Shown here: piece by piece, positions 8,618 to 18,011 of the stretch
Layout: each line of letters begins with the position of its first letter
Numbering within the stretch: the stretch's first letter is position 1
Assembly (NCBI RefSeq): GCF_024112395.2
Contig: NZ_CP078013.2
Location: forward strand, 5,084,001-5,148,000
From: Pseudomonas pergaminensis
Lineage (GTDB): Bacteria > Pseudomonadota > Gammaproteobacteria > Pseudomonadales > Pseudomonadaceae
Direction of reading: 5' to 3'
DNA length: 64,000 nucleotides
The notes under the pieces: generated by a model
What the model saw: the letters and a program-made list of their open reading frames with translations, nothing else
What the model was told of the DNA's origin: nothing
Database searches by the model: none
Made by a program: the position numbers and the translations under genes

Positions 8618-9334
8618 ATGAATTCCCTACCCGCATGCTGCACCCCACTCGACGCCCACTGGCCCCTGCCTGAGCCCTTGCCGGGCGCGGTGTTTCTCAG
8701 CACCCGCTTTAACCCTGCCTTATTAACGGCGGACGACTTCCAGCGCAGTGCCGTACCGCCACCGGCCAGCATCCAGCGCTCGGTGGCCAAGCGCCAAGCC
8801 GAGTTCCTGGCCGGCCGGCTGTGTGCCCGCGCAGCGTTGCAACAACTCGATCACCTCAACTGCATCCCCGCGATCGGTGAAGACCGCGCGCCGGTGTGGC
8901 CTGCGCACATCAGCGGTTCCATCACCCACAGTACCGGGCATGCCGCTGCGATTGTCGCGCACAAGGCGCAATGGCGTGGCCTGGGGATGGACCTGGAGAA
9001 CGTGCTGGACCTGGAACGGGCGGAACGGTTGGCGGGGGAAATTCTTACCGCCGATGAACTGCAGCGCATGGGCGCCCTCCCGCGCGAGCAGCACGCCCTG
9101 CTGGTGACGCTGACGTTTTCGGCCAAGGAGAGTTTGTTCAAGGCGCTCTACCCGATTGTGCAGAAGCGCTTCTATTTTGAGCATGCGCAGGTGATGGAGT
9201 GGACTGAGGCCGGCTATATAAGGCTGCGGTTGCTGACGGACTTGTCGACAGAGTGGTGCCATGGCAAGGAGTTGGTGGGGCAGTTTGCGGTGGATGGCGG
9301 ACAGCTGTTGAGCCTGGTGGCCGTCAGCGCCTGA
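8618..9334 (+). CDS. pcpS: 4'-phosphopantetheinyl transferase (PcpS/EntD type)
   Basis: This 238-residue Sfp-type enzyme moves phosphopantetheine from CoA to acyl, peptidyl or aryl carrier proteins. Family signatures are present: an SGSITHSTGHAAA motif for CoA binding, the magnesium motif GMDLENV, and FSAKESLFKALYP with its lysine. Fluorescent pseudomonads usually carry one such enzyme for both fatty-acid and siderophore carrier proteins, so this is probably the housekeeping copy that also serves pyoverdine synthesis. It is a stand-alone gene diverging from the phoPQ operon and convergent with the downstream histidine kinase. Confidence 0.9.
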   Translation: MNSLPACCTPLDAHWPLPEPLPGAVFLSTRFNPALLTADDFQRSAVPPPASIQRSVAKRQAEFLAGRLCARAALQQLDHLNCIPAIGEDRAPVWPAHISGSITHSTGHAAAIVAHKAQWRGLGMDLENVLDLERAERLAGEILTADELQRMGALPREQHALLVTLTFSAKESLFKALYPIVQKRFYFEHAQVMEWTEAGYIRLRLLTDLSTEWCHGKELVGQFAVDGGQLLSLVAVSA

Positions 9335-9342
9335 TAGGCCGC

Positions 9343-9366
9343 TATCGCCGGCAAGCCGGCTCCTAC
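9343..9366. repeat. Single REP element
   Basis: TCGCCGGCAAGCCGGCTCC followed by TACA is a lone REP hairpin between convergent genes. Confidence 0.75.
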
Positions 9367-9399
9367 ATTTGCGATGTGCCCCCTCAGCGAAGGCTGATA

Positions 9400-11010
9400 T
9401 CAAGGCTTATCCTGCTCCCTCGGCCAACTCAAACTGAAGCACGCCCCACCCAAGTTATTGCTCTTGCTGATCAACGCCCGCCCGCCGTGCCAGTAGATAA
9501 TCCGCCGCACAATCGACAGCCCCAGGCCATGCCCGCCGGACGCGCGGGTGCGGCTGTCGTCCAGGCGCAGGAACGGCGTGAAGATGCGCTCCCAGGCACT
9601 CTCCGGCACGCCGGGGCCGTCGTCTTCGACATCGATGCGGCAGCGCACCTGCCCCACTTGATAGCTGATGAGCACCTGGCCCTGTGCATGGCGCATGGCA
9701 TTGCTCACCAGATTCTGCAGTGCACGGTGCAGGTAACGCGGCTCGGCATCCACCCAGGCATCATCCCAGTGCGCCGAAGACAGGCAAATCCCCCGCGCCA
9801 CGTTGACCTGTGGACGCAGTGGCGATAATTCGCCGATCACCTGATCAAGCAGCGCATTGAGATCGACCCGCTGGAAATTCAGCTCCGGCGAGCCCTGCTC
9901 CAGGCGCGCGTAGGTGAGCATTTCGTCGACCAGGCCGTCGAGGTCCTGGATATCACTGTCCATACCTTCCAGGTATTTGCGCCGCGCCTCGGCAGTGGTG
10001 GCATCGCCGACCATTTCCAGGCCGAAACGCAAGCGTGCCACCGGCGTGCGCAGTTCGTGGGACACCGCGCGCACCAGCTCGCGCTGGATCGCCAGCAACT
10101 GCTGCAAGTGCTCGGCCATGCCATTGAACGCCGCAGCCAGGCGCCCCACCGAGTCAGCACCGCGGGCGGGCACGCGCACTTCCAGGTTGCCCTTGGCAAT
10201 GCGAGTGGCGGCGGCTTCCAGGCCGCGCAGTCGACGCTCAAGCTGGCGCACCAGCAGATACACGATCAAACCGATCAGGGTCAGGCCGATCAAGGCGATC
10301 AGGATCAGCCATTGCGGCGGGTAAGGATTCATCTGATACAGCGGCCCGAGTTCCAACACCCACGGCGTACCGACCATGCCGGCAAACACGCGGATCGAAT
10401 CGCCGCCCTTGCCCAGGGCCATCACCGTATCGCCTTCCGAGACGCGGCGGCGCTGGTCTTCGTCCATGTCGGCCTGGTCGAGGGTCATCAAATGCATATC
10501 GAAGCCAAAGCCCTTGGCTTCTTTGATATCCGCCAGGCGTTGCGGCTGTTCGGCCACGGGGAAGCGCACCAGTTCGTCTGCCAGCAGATAAATGGTAGCG
10601 CGCGCCAGCTGTTCGCTGATCTGCTGCACTTCACCGGTAAGAACAAGCTGCTCCTGATCGCTGACCAAGCGCAGTACCCGCGCGGCGTGCGGCCCGGTCT
10701 GCTCGACCAGCACCTGGCCGCGTTGCAGGCGAGTGCGCTGGCTCAGGTCCAGTTGCGCCTCGGCCAGCGGGCGCAACTCCAGCGGAATGCCCAACAGGCG
10801 TTCCCACACCGCCAAGGCGCGCTGGCGCTCAATGGTACTCATGGGTTGCAGGTTATCGCCCATCAACGCGAAGGTGCCGTGGGCCAGGCGCTCGCGGTAC
10901 TGGCCGCTGCGCACCTCGTTGAGCAGGTGCAGGGCCAGCACCCCGAGCAGCGCCACCAGGATCAGCGCCGCGCACATGCCGCCGTAGATGCGCAGGAAGA
11001 TCGAGTTCAC
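9400..11010 (-). CDS. rstB: Sensor histidine kinase, RstB-like
   Basis: This 536-residue membrane kinase has a first helix near residues 8-28 and a periplasmic domain to about residue 232. A second helix (LILIALIGLTLIGLIVYLLV) and a HAMP region follow. The phospho-acceptor motif is AVSHELRTPVARLRFGLE. The ATPase domain has N box LQNLVSNAMRHA, G1 DVEDDGPGVP and G2 GHGLGLSIVRRI. Its partner regulator overlaps by four bases. The pair sits beside nrdA as in other pseudomonads. The stimulus is unknown. The RstB name follows E. coli similarity and is less certain than the kinase call. Confidence 0.85.
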   Translation of the reverse strand: MNSIFLRIYGGMCAALILVALLGVLALHLLNEVRSGQYRERLAHGTFALMGDNLQPMSTIERQRALAVWERLLGIPLELRPLAEAQLDLSQRTRLQRGQVLVEQTGPHAARVLRLVSDQEQLVLTGEVQQISEQLARATIYLLADELVRFPVAEQPQRLADIKEAKGFGFDMHLMTLDQADMDEDQRRRVSEGDTVMALGKGGDSIRVFAGMVGTPWVLELGPLYQMNPYPPQWLILIALIGLTLIGLIVYLLVRQLERRLRGLEAAATRIAKGNLEVRVPARGADSVGRLAAAFNGMAEHLQQLLAIQRELVRAVSHELRTPVARLRFGLEMVGDATTAEARRKYLEGMDSDIQDLDGLVDEMLTYARLEQGSPELNFQRVDLNALLDQVIGELSPLRPQVNVARGICLSSAHWDDAWVDAEPRYLHRALQNLVSNAMRHAQGQVLISYQVGQVRCRIDVEDDGPGVPESAWERIFTPFLRLDDSRTRASGGHGLGLSIVRRIIYWHGGRALISKSNNLGGACFSLSWPREQDKP

Positions 11011-11732
11011 AGCGACATGTCGGCGGCGGCTTCGGGGACGAACAGGTAGCCTTTGCTGCGGATGGTCTTGATCAGGCGCGGGTGGATCGGGTCATCGCCG
11101 ATTTTCGGGCGAATACGTGAAATGCGCACATCGATGGAGCGATCCTGGCCGTCATAGCCAATGCCGCGCAGGGCGATGAAGATTTCTTCGCGGGACAAAA
11201 TGCGCCCGGCGTTCGCCACCAACAGCCACAGCAGGTCGAATTCGGCGCTGGTCAGTTCGATACCTTCATTATTCAGCCAGGCCTCGCGCAAGGCGCTGTC
11301 CACCACCAGGGGGCCGAACTGCAGGCGGCGCGGGCTCTCCGTTGTTGCCGGTTCCGCAGGCTCGCTGCGTCGCAACAGGGCCTGGATGCGTGCCAGCAAC
11401 AAGCGCGGGCGCACCGGCTTACACACGTAGTCGTCGGCGCCCATGTCCAGGCCCAGCACCTGGTCCATGTCGTCGGTGCGCGCGGTGAGCATCAGGATCA
11501 CGCCGTCATAGCGCTCGCGTACGGTGCGGCAGATGCTCAAGCCGTCTTCGCCGGGCAGCATCAGGTCGAGGATCACCAAGTCCGGCTGCTCGGCGATGAT
11601 GCGCGCCGCCGCCAAGGCGCCATCGCCTTCCACCGACACCCGCAGGCCGTTGCTCTCCAGGTAATCACGGGTCAATTCGGCCAACCGCTGGTCGTCCTCG
11701 ACTATCAATACCTGCCAGGCTTCTTGCTCCAC
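11007..11732 (-). CDS. rstA: OmpR-family response regulator, RstA-like
   Basis: This 241-residue regulator begins at a GTG at 11732, preceded by GAGG with a six-base spacer. A TTG four codons upstream is the alternative. The receiver domain shows VEDDQRLAEL, the phospho-acceptor aspartate in DLVILDLMLPGEDG, and lysine in VCKPV. The DNA-binding domain contains LTSAEFDLLWLLV and ISRIRPKIG-type segments. It acts with the overlapping RstB-like kinase. The long gap to nrdA (about 715 bp) holds the nrdA control region. Confidence 0.88.
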   Translation of the reverse strand: MEQEAWQVLIVEDDQRLAELTRDYLESNGLRVSVEGDGALAAARIIAEQPDLVILDLMLPGEDGLSICRTVRERYDGVILMLTARTDDMDQVLGLDMGADDYVCKPVRPRLLLARIQALLRRSEPAEPATTESPRRLQFGPLVVDSALREAWLNNEGIELTSAEFDLLWLLVANAGRILSREEIFIALRGIGYDGQDRSIDVRISRIRPKIGDDPIHPRLIKTIRSKGYLFVPEAAADMSL

Positions 11733-11996
11733 GGGCGACCTCAATGTCTGTCATAAAAGGAGGGCATGATCTGAACCACATCACCGCCCGTTGCGGCCGA
11801 TTGTAGCCATGGGCCAGTCCCCAAACACAAGCCGGGAAATCCATTCGGTGATCGCGATTTTTTGTGATAGGGTTCGCGCCCTCAAAAATCCAACCGGCTG
11901 TTTTTGCCTTGGAATATTCGGTGACAAACGGCCGACTCCAGCAGTAATGCGGCCTACACGGGTGTTCCACGTTTCATACACATTTTACCCACAGCG

Positions 11997-12005
11997 TTAT
12001 CCACA
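11997..12005 (+). promoter_or_regulatory. DnaA box upstream of nrdA
   Basis: TTATCCACA is an exact DnaA box, with a weaker TTTACCCACA-type match 12 bp before it. DnaA control of class Ia ribonucleotide reductase genes is known in enterobacteria. Here it is inferred from sequence. Confidence 0.65.
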
Positions 12006-12031
12006 GGTAGTGCGTTGCTAAGCCCCCCAAA

Positions 12032-12080
12032 ACGCATTATCTTGTAGGTCGGCGCTAAAAAAACCCTACATGTAGGGTTT
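12032..12080. promoter_or_regulatory. Candidate tandem NrdR boxes of nrdA
   Basis: ACGCATTATCTTGTAG (12032-12047) and the perfect 20-base palindrome AAACCCTACATGTAGGGTTT (12061-12080) are centred 31 bp apart. That is the fixed spacing known for NrdR box pairs. The boxes lie about 370 bp before the nrdA start codon, implying a long leader. Confidence 0.6.
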
Positions 12081-12399
12081 TGAGCGAAAAGACCAAACAC
12101 AGATCAGACAAGAAACTCAAGCCCTTTCTTGCTCTCGTTTGGTTGAACCAACGCATTTTTTGAAAGACCAAACCGCGCACGCGGATGGCAGCCGTTTTCA
12201 CGCTCCAACAGCGCAAAACGGTACGGGTGTTGCAGTGCTTGAACCTGGCAACTGTCACCCACCAGGAATACGGCCAAGGGCTTTGCAGCCCCGAACCGAA
12301 GACTTCGGCATGGAAGCGGCGCGAACAGCTCCCTTCCTCCTGTCCCGAAGTTGTTATGCCAGGCCCAGGCCTGCTGTAAGTGCTTCAGGACGGAACGGT

Positions 12400-12418
12400 G
12401 GGCACCTTGATGGTGCCC
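12400..12418 (+). other. Stem-loop in nrdA leader
   Basis: GGGCACC-TTGAT-GGTGCCC is a perfect 7-bp hairpin ending 31 bases before the nrdA ATG. The remaining 12081-12399 contains no convincing gene. Two AAGACCAAAC repeats (near 12090 and 12164) are visible there. Confidence 0.6.
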
Positions 12419-12449
12419 AAATAAATATAGAATGTGGAGACAACCCCCC

Positions 12450-15344
12450 ATGCAAACCGACACAACTCGCGAGAACCCGCAAGGCTCCGTGCCGCAGGCC
12501 GCTGATTCGAACCTGGATCTGTCCGCCACTGCGCCCGGCCAATTGCGCGTGATCAAGCGTAACGGCACTGTCGTTCCTTACACCGATGACAAAATCACCG
12601 TCGCCATCACCAAAGCGTTTCTTGCAGTTGAAGGCGGCACCGCTGCCGCTTCGTCGCGCATCCACGACACCGTTGCCCGCCTGACCGAACAAGTCACCGC
12701 GACCTTCAAGCGTCGCATGCCTTCGGGCGGCACCATCCACATCGAAGAAATCCAGGACCAGGTCGAACTGGCCCTGATGCGTGCCGGCGAGCAGAAAGTG
12801 GCTCGCGACTACGTGATCTACCGCGACTCGCGCGCCAAGGAACGTGCCGTACGTTCCCCGGCCGAAGAAGCCGCCGTACAGGCTCACCCGTCGATCCGCA
12901 TCACCCTGGCCGACGGTAGCTTTGCACCGCTGGACCTGGGCCGCCTGAACACCATCATCACCGAGGCCTGCGAAGGCCTGGAAGAAGTCGATGGTGACCT
13001 GATCCAGCGCGAAACCCTGAAGAACCTGTACGACGGCGTGGCCCTGACCGACGTCAACACCGCCCTGGTGATGACCGCCCGTACCCTGGTTGAGCGTGAG
13101 CCGAACTACTCGTTCGTGACCGCACGCCTGCTGATGGACACCCTGCGTGCCGAAGGCCTGGGCTTCCTGAAAGTCGCCGACAGCGCCACCCACCACGAGA
13201 TGGCCGACCTGTACGCCAAGGCTCTGCCGGCCTACATCGCCAAGGGTATCGAATACGAGTTGCTGAACCCGGTCCTGGCCACCTTCGACCTGGAAAAACT
13301 CGGCAAGGCGATCAACCACGAGCGCGACCAGCAGTTCACGTACCTGGGCCTGCAAACCCTGTACGACCGTTACTTCATCCACAAGGACGGTATCCGCTTC
13401 GAACTGCCGCAAGTGTTCTTCATGCGCGTGGCCATGGGCCTGGCGATCGAAGAGAAGCAGAAAGAAGACCGTGCCATCGAGTTCTACAACCTGCTGTCGT
13501 CCTTCGACTACATGTCGTCGACCCCGACCCTGTTCAACGCCGGCACCCTGCGTCCACAGCTGTCCAGCTGCTACCTGACCACCGTGCCGGATGACCTGTC
13601 GGGCATCTACCACGCGATCCACGACAACGCCATGTTGTCCAAATTCGCCGGCGGCCTGGGCAACGACTGGACCCCGGTGCGTGCACTGGGTTCGTATATC
13701 AAGGGCACCAACGGCAAGTCCCAGGGCGTTGTACCGTTCCTGAAAGTCGTGAACGACACCGCCGTCGCCGTGAACCAGGGTGGCAAGCGCAAAGGCGCTG
13801 TGTGCGCCTACCTGGAAACCTGGCACATGGACATTGAAGAGTTCATCGAGCTGCGCAAGAACACCGGTGATGACCGTCGTCGTACCCACGACATGAACAC
13901 CGCCAACTGGATCCCTGACCTGTTCATGAAGCGCGTCTTCGATGACGGCAAGTGGACTCTGTTCTCGCCATCCGAAGTGCCGGACCTGCACGACCTGACC
14001 GGTAAAGCCTTCGAAGAGCGCTACGAGTACTACGAAGCCCTCACCGAGTACCCAGGCAAGGTCAAGCTGTTCAAGACCATCCAGGCCAAAGACCTGTGGC
14101 GCAAAATGCTGTCCATGCTGTTTGAAACCGGCCACCCATGGCTGACCTTCAAGGACCCGTGCAACCTGCGCAGCCCGCAGCAGCACGTGGGCGTGGTCCA
14201 CAGCTCGAACCTGTGCACCGAGATCACCTTGAACACCAACAAGGACGAGATCGCCGTTTGCAACCTGGGCTCGATCAACCTGCCGAACCACATCGTCAAC
14301 GGCAAGCTGGACACCGCCAAGCTGGAGCGCACCGTCAACACCGCCGTACGCATGCTCGACAACGTGATCGACATCAACTACTACTCGGTGCCACAGGCGC
14401 AGAACTCCAACTTTAAGCACCGTCCGGTCGGCCTGGGCATCATGGGCTTCCAGGACGCGCTGTACCTGCAGCACATTCCTTACGGTTCGGATGCTGCGGT
14501 CGAGTTCGCCGACAAGTCCATGGAAGCGGTCAGCTACTACGCGATCCAGGCTTCCTGCGACCTGGCCGACGAGCGCGGCGCCTACGAGACGTTCCAGGGT
14601 TCGCTGTGGTCCAAGGGCATCCTGCCGCTGGATTCGCAACAGATCCTGATCGAAGCCCGTGGCCAGAAGTACATCGATGTCGACCTGAACGAATCCCTGG
14701 ACTGGGCGCCGGTACGTGCCCGTGTGCAGAAAGGCATTCGTAACTCCAACATCATGGCCATCGCACCGACCGCCACCATCGCCAACATCACTGGCGTGTC
14801 GCAGTCGATCGAACCGACTTACCAGAACCTGTATGTGAAATCGAACCTGTCGGGCGAATTCACCGTGATCAACCCGTACCTGGTTCGCGACCTCAAGGCT
14901 CGCGGCCTGTGGGACTCGGTCATGATCAACGACCTGAAGTACTACGACGGTTCCGTGCAGCAGATCGAGCGCATCCCGCAAGAACTCAAAGAGCTCTACG
15001 CGACGGCCTTCGAAGTGGACACCAAGTGGATCGTTGACGCTGCCAGCCGTCGCCAGAAATGGATCGACCAGGCTCAGTCGCTGAACCTGTACATCGCCGG
15101 CGCTTCGGGCAAGAAGCTGGACGTGACCTACCGCATGGCTTGGTACCGTGGCCTGAAAACCACTTACTACCTCCGCGCCCTGGCCGCGACCAGCACCGAG
15201 AAGTCGACCATCAACACCGGTAAGCTGAACGCTGTTTCCAGCGGCAACCACGGTGATGACTCGGTCCTCGCCGCTCCAGCCGGCCCGGCCCCAGTGCCAA
15301 AAGCCTGCGCGATCGACGAGCCGGATTGCGAAGCTTGCCAATAA
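12450..15344 (+). CDS. nrdA: Class Ia ribonucleoside-diphosphate reductase, alpha subunit
   Basis: The ATG at 12450 (MQTDTTRENPQ) is preferred over one six codons upstream because GTGGAGA precedes it. The 964-residue product is longer than E. coli NrdA (about 760). The extra N-terminal part fits the duplicated ATP-cone regulatory domains of pseudomonad NrdA (segments starting RVIKRNGTVVPY and RITLADGSFAPL). Active-site elements include the SSCYLTT cysteine, NLCTE, and the C-terminal redox pair DCEAC in the last residues. The enzyme makes deoxyribonucleotides with the NrdB radical subunit. nrdB is not seen immediately downstream; a terminator and a reversed gene follow instead. Confidence 0.96.
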   Translation: MQTDTTRENPQGSVPQAADSNLDLSATAPGQLRVIKRNGTVVPYTDDKITVAITKAFLAVEGGTAAASSRIHDTVARLTEQVTATFKRRMPSGGTIHIEEIQDQVELALMRAGEQKVARDYVIYRDSRAKERAVRSPAEEAAVQAHPSIRITLADGSFAPLDLGRLNTIITEACEGLEEVDGDLIQRETLKNLYDGVALTDVNTALVMTARTLVEREPNYSFVTARLLMDTLRAEGLGFLKVADSATHHEMADLYAKALPAYIAKGIEYELLNPVLATFDLEKLGKAINHERDQQFTYLGLQTLYDRYFIHKDGIRFELPQVFFMRVAMGLAIEEKQKEDRAIEFYNLLSSFDYMSSTPTLFNAGTLRPQLSSCYLTTVPDDLSGIYHAIHDNAMLSKFAGGLGNDWTPVRALGSYIKGTNGKSQGVVPFLKVVNDTAVAVNQGGKRKGAVCAYLETWHMDIEEFIELRKNTGDDRRRTHDMNTANWIPDLFMKRVFDDGKWTLFSPSEVPDLHDLTGKAFEERYEYYEALTEYPGKVKLFKTIQAKDLWRKMLSMLFETGHPWLTFKDPCNLRSPQQHVGVVHSSNLCTEITLNTNKDEIAVCNLGSINLPNHIVNGKLDTAKLERTVNTAVRMLDNVIDINYYSVPQAQNSNFKHRPVGLGIMGFQDALYLQHIPYGSDAAVEFADKSMEAVSYYAIQASCDLADERGAYETFQGSLWSKGILPLDSQQILIEARGQKYIDVDLNESLDWAPVRARVQKGIRNSNIMAIAPTATIANITGVSQSIEPTYQNLYVKSNLSGEFTVINPYLVRDLKARGLWDSVMINDLKYYDGSVQQIERIPQELKELYATAFEVDTKWIVDAASRRQKWIDQAQSLNLYIAGASGKKLDVTYRMAWYRGLKTTYYLRALAATSTEKSTINTGKLNAVSSGNHGDDSVLAAPAGPAPVPKACAIDEPDCEACQ

Positions 15345-15380
15345 GCTGAGCCCGCCTTGGGTTTAATCACCCAAGGCTGC

Positions 15381-15423
15381 AAAACCCCCGATATGCCTGC
15401 GGTGTATCGGGGGTTTTCTTTTG
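15381..15423 (+). terminator. Terminator after nrdA
   Basis: AAAACCCCCGATA pairs with TATCGGGGGTTTT and is followed by CTTTTG. A second hairpin (GCCTTGGG with CCCAAGGC, 15354-15377) precedes it. Confidence 0.85.
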
Positions 15424-15446
15424 CCTGGAAAATGCACGGGATCTGC

Positions 15447-16493
15447 CTAGAACAGCACGGTTGCGGTACCCGACTGCGGCACGCCGCCTCGCCGCCCCCA
15501 CAATTCAACGCGACCATCGATCACGGCCATCGAATGGCCGCCGTATTCCACAGTTCCCACCTTGCCGCTTCTCAATTCGGCATCCGTAGCCGACCTGTAG
15601 CGGCCCCTCAACCCAAGGCGATCCAGACCTTCACGGGAGTGTTCTCCATCATTGAGGCTGTTCATCGCGCCCATGAAACTGCGCCCTGCCGTGCCATCGT
15701 TGTCCTCCATCTGCGCCCGCTTGGCGCTCGCGGCATACATGAAGTTGGCATCCGTCATCATCGCCGGGTCATCCCCTTTGAATTGTGCATGCCGGGCCGC
15801 CTGCTTCACTTCCTCGTTGGTCAATGAAAGCTTGAAGCCATCGCGCATTGTCACGTCATAGCCGGTCGCTGTCGTCTTCACGTCTTTGAAGACATCGGTG
15901 GGCTTCTGGCCAAATTGCATCATTGCGGCTTTTATGGCGGAAACCGTGATGCAATTACCATCCGGCCCCTGGCTGAAGCCACTCCAGATATTGTCAGGCT
16001 TTTTGCCGGGGTTGCTGTTATCAGGTGTGTAGTTGAAGTGTTTTGCGCCCTCAGTAATCGGCTTGTTGCTCATGGACTCAGAGGGCCCGAAACCACTTCG
16101 GGGAACCCTAGGGCCGCCGCCACCACCACGCGGCAACGATGGAGCAGGTAACGGCGGAGCAGGTGACGGTGCATCGCCCTCATCCGGAAACCACTGCATC
16201 AACAGTTGCCTGAGAAACGCGCGAAGTGTCTCGTCAGCCTCCTCCATCATCTTTTTGAGGGCGTCCTTGAATGCCTCACCCCCCATTTTCTCGCGCAGCG
16301 CATTCAACTTGTCGCGCGTGTCCTGCATCGTTTGGTGCTTGCCGCTCTGCTGCGCATCGAACAGCTCGCCAAGCAACTGCTTGACCGCAGACACTTCAGT
16401 CACCGGCGCAACCGCAGGTGTCTCTCCACCGGCAAGGCCAGGCATATACCCCACACGACCGGTCCCCGGCCCGGACACTCCTGAATGCAACAT
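15447..16493 (-). CDS. Unrecognised protein, possible secreted papain-fold effector
   Basis: The ATG at 16493 follows AAGAGGGGCAAGGGT; a longer start is less likely. The product has 348 residues. The first 45 are rich in Gly, Pro, Ser and Val with no signal peptide, as in type III secreted proteins. Residues about 45-110 are helical (LLGELFDAQQSGKHQ, DKLNALREKMGGEAF). A Pro/Gly-rich linker leads to a C-terminal domain of about 190 residues. That domain has a cysteine in GPDGNCITVSAIKAAM and a histidine in GGHSMAVIDGRVEL, in the order Cys-His-Asp/Glu expected of papain-like proteases. Function is inferred only. It lies between nrdA and flgE, read towards nrdA. Confidence 0.5.
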   Translation of the reverse strand: MLHSGVSGPGTGRVGYMPGLAGGETPAVAPVTEVSAVKQLLGELFDAQQSGKHQTMQDTRDKLNALREKMGGEAFKDALKKMMEEADETLRAFLRQLLMQWFPDEGDAPSPAPPLPAPSLPRGGGGGPRVPRSGFGPSESMSNKPITEGAKHFNYTPDNSNPGKKPDNIWSGFSQGPDGNCITVSAIKAAMMQFGQKPTDVFKDVKTTATGYDVTMRDGFKLSLTNEEVKQAARHAQFKGDDPAMMTDANFMYAASAKRAQMEDNDGTAGRSFMGAMNSLNDGEHSREGLDRLGLRGRYRSATDAELRSGKVGTVEYGGHSMAVIDGRVELWGRRGGVPQSGTATVLF

Positions 16494-16624
16494 ACCCTTG
16501 CCCCTCTTGATTGGTGAGCCAGCCAGGCTCCGGTTCAATCAGTGGCAGAATGGCTACGCAGCGTTCCTTCCCAGGCCTCAAAGCGAGTAACCCGATGTGT
16601 CGAGGGCACTTTTCCTACGCCCAC

Positions 16625-16653
16625 AAAAAAGCCCCTCTTACGAGGGGCTTCTT
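16625..16653 (-). terminator. Terminator of flgBCDE
   Basis: On the minus strand AGCCCCTCGTAAGAGGGGCT is followed by a run of T. This shows the operon ends at flgE and does not continue into flgF. Confidence 0.92.
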
Positions 16654-16669
16654 GTGCAGCGCTACCGCA

Positions 16670-17980
16670 TCAGGTCATCTGAATGATGGTCTGCATGATG
16701 GTGCTCTGGGTGGAGATGGTCTTGGCGTTCGCCTGATAGTTGCTCTGGGCCTTGATCAGGTCCACCAGCTCGTTGGTCAGGTTGACGTTGGAGTTCTCCA
16801 GGGAGTTGGCCACGATCGAACCCAGGGTACCGGCTTGCGGGGTGTCGTAACCCGGCTGGCCGGAGGCGAAGGTCTCTCTCCAGGTAGTACCGCCGGCTGG
16901 CTGCAGGCCCTGCTCGTTGTTGAAGCTGGCCAGGGAGATCTGGCCGATGGCCTTGCTCTGCTGGTTGCTGAACGTGGCGAACAACACGCCGCTGCCGTCG
17001 ATTTTCAGGCCGGTGATCTGGCCGGTGGCGTAGCCATCGGTGACCGGTGGGTTGCGGTAGGTGGCCGAGTTGTACTGGGTGATGTTGGCCATGTTGACGG
17101 CGATCCCTGCTGGGTTCGCATCCGCACCGTTGGCCTTCCACACACCGTTGGTCACGGTGCCAGGAACCCAACCGGTAATGGTCAGGGTCTTATCAGAGAC
17201 ACCACCGGTGACCACACTGGTGAGCTTGCCGGCGCCGTCAAAGGTCAAGGCCGATGGCACAGGTGGAGTCGATGGGGTGCCGGTTGGCGCCGAACCGTTG
17301 GGGTTGCGACCATCGATCAGGGTATAGGCATTCCACTTGTTACCGTCGGTTTTCACCAGGTACTGCACCATCGGGTGCGCGTTGCCCTGGGAATCGTACA
17401 AGGTGGTGCTGTACTGGGTGGTAAAGGTGCTGGTGTCGTTCGGGTTGAACGGCTTGGCCACCTGGTCGATCACCGGCTCCGAGGAGTTCAGGTTACTGGT
17501 GGAGTCCACTTTGGTGGAGGCCTTGGGCGGCAGGTTCGACAGGTTCAGTTGCAGGTCGGTCAGGCCGCCCTTGATGATCTTGCCATCGGCATCTGCCGCG
17601 TAGCCTTGCAGGCGCGAAGTGCCGGTGTTGTTGGTGATGTAGCCGTCTTTGTCGGCACGGAAGGCACCGCTGCGGGTGTACTCCAGCGAACCGTCGCTGC
17701 CCTTCTGCACGAAGAAGCCGCCACCCTGGATCGCCATGTCCAGGATACCGCCGCTGCCGTTGACGTCACCCTGGGTGAACTGCTGCGACACAGCCGCCAG
17801 GTTCACACCGTTGCCGATGCTGTTCTGGCCGGTGCCCAGCTTGGACGCGGCGTAGATGTCGGCGAATTCCGCACGGGACGACTTGAAGCCAGTGGTCGCG
17901 ACGTTGGCGATGTTGTTGCCGGTCACGTCCAGTTGTTTGTTGGCCGCATAGAGGCCGCTAAGGCCGATGTTAAAAGACAT
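16670..17980 (-). CDS. flgE: Flagellar hook protein FlgE
   Basis: This 436-residue protein has the N-terminal flagellar rod/hook signature (SGLYAANKQLDVTGNNIANVATTGFK) and the C-terminal family motif (SNVNLTNELVDLIKAQSNYQ split over the last 50 residues, ending in STIMQTIIQMT). The middle region forms the variable hook surface domains. FlgE polymerises outside the cell as the universal joint between rod and filament. It is last in the flgB-flgC-flgD-flgE operon, 31 bp after flgD, with its own terminator. The flgFGHIJKL genes that often follow are not in the window. Confidence 0.96.
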   Translation of the reverse strand: MSFNIGLSGLYAANKQLDVTGNNIANVATTGFKSSRAEFADIYAASKLGTGQNSIGNGVNLAAVSQQFTQGDVNGSGGILDMAIQGGGFFVQKGSDGSLEYTRSGAFRADKDGYITNNTGTSRLQGYAADADGKIIKGGLTDLQLNLSNLPPKASTKVDSTSNLNSSEPVIDQVAKPFNPNDTSTFTTQYSTTLYDSQGNAHPMVQYLVKTDGNKWNAYTLIDGRNPNGSAPTGTPSTPPVPSALTFDGAGKLTSVVTGGVSDKTLTITGWVPGTVTNGVWKANGADANPAGIAVNMANITQYNSATYRNPPVTDGYATGQITGLKIDGSGVLFATFSNQQSKAIGQISLASFNNEQGLQPAGGTTWRETFASGQPGYDTPQAGTLGSIVANSLENSNVNLTNELVDLIKAQSNYQANAKTISTQSTIMQTIIQMT

Positions 17981-18011
17981 GTTTCTCTCCCTCTGCCGTA
18001 TTTAGCCGGCT

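Noticed and set aside
12354..15341. 995-codon open frame antisense to nrdA
   Set aside because: It mirrors nrdA codon by codon, lacks a ribosome site and family motifs, and is typical of GC-rich shadow frames.
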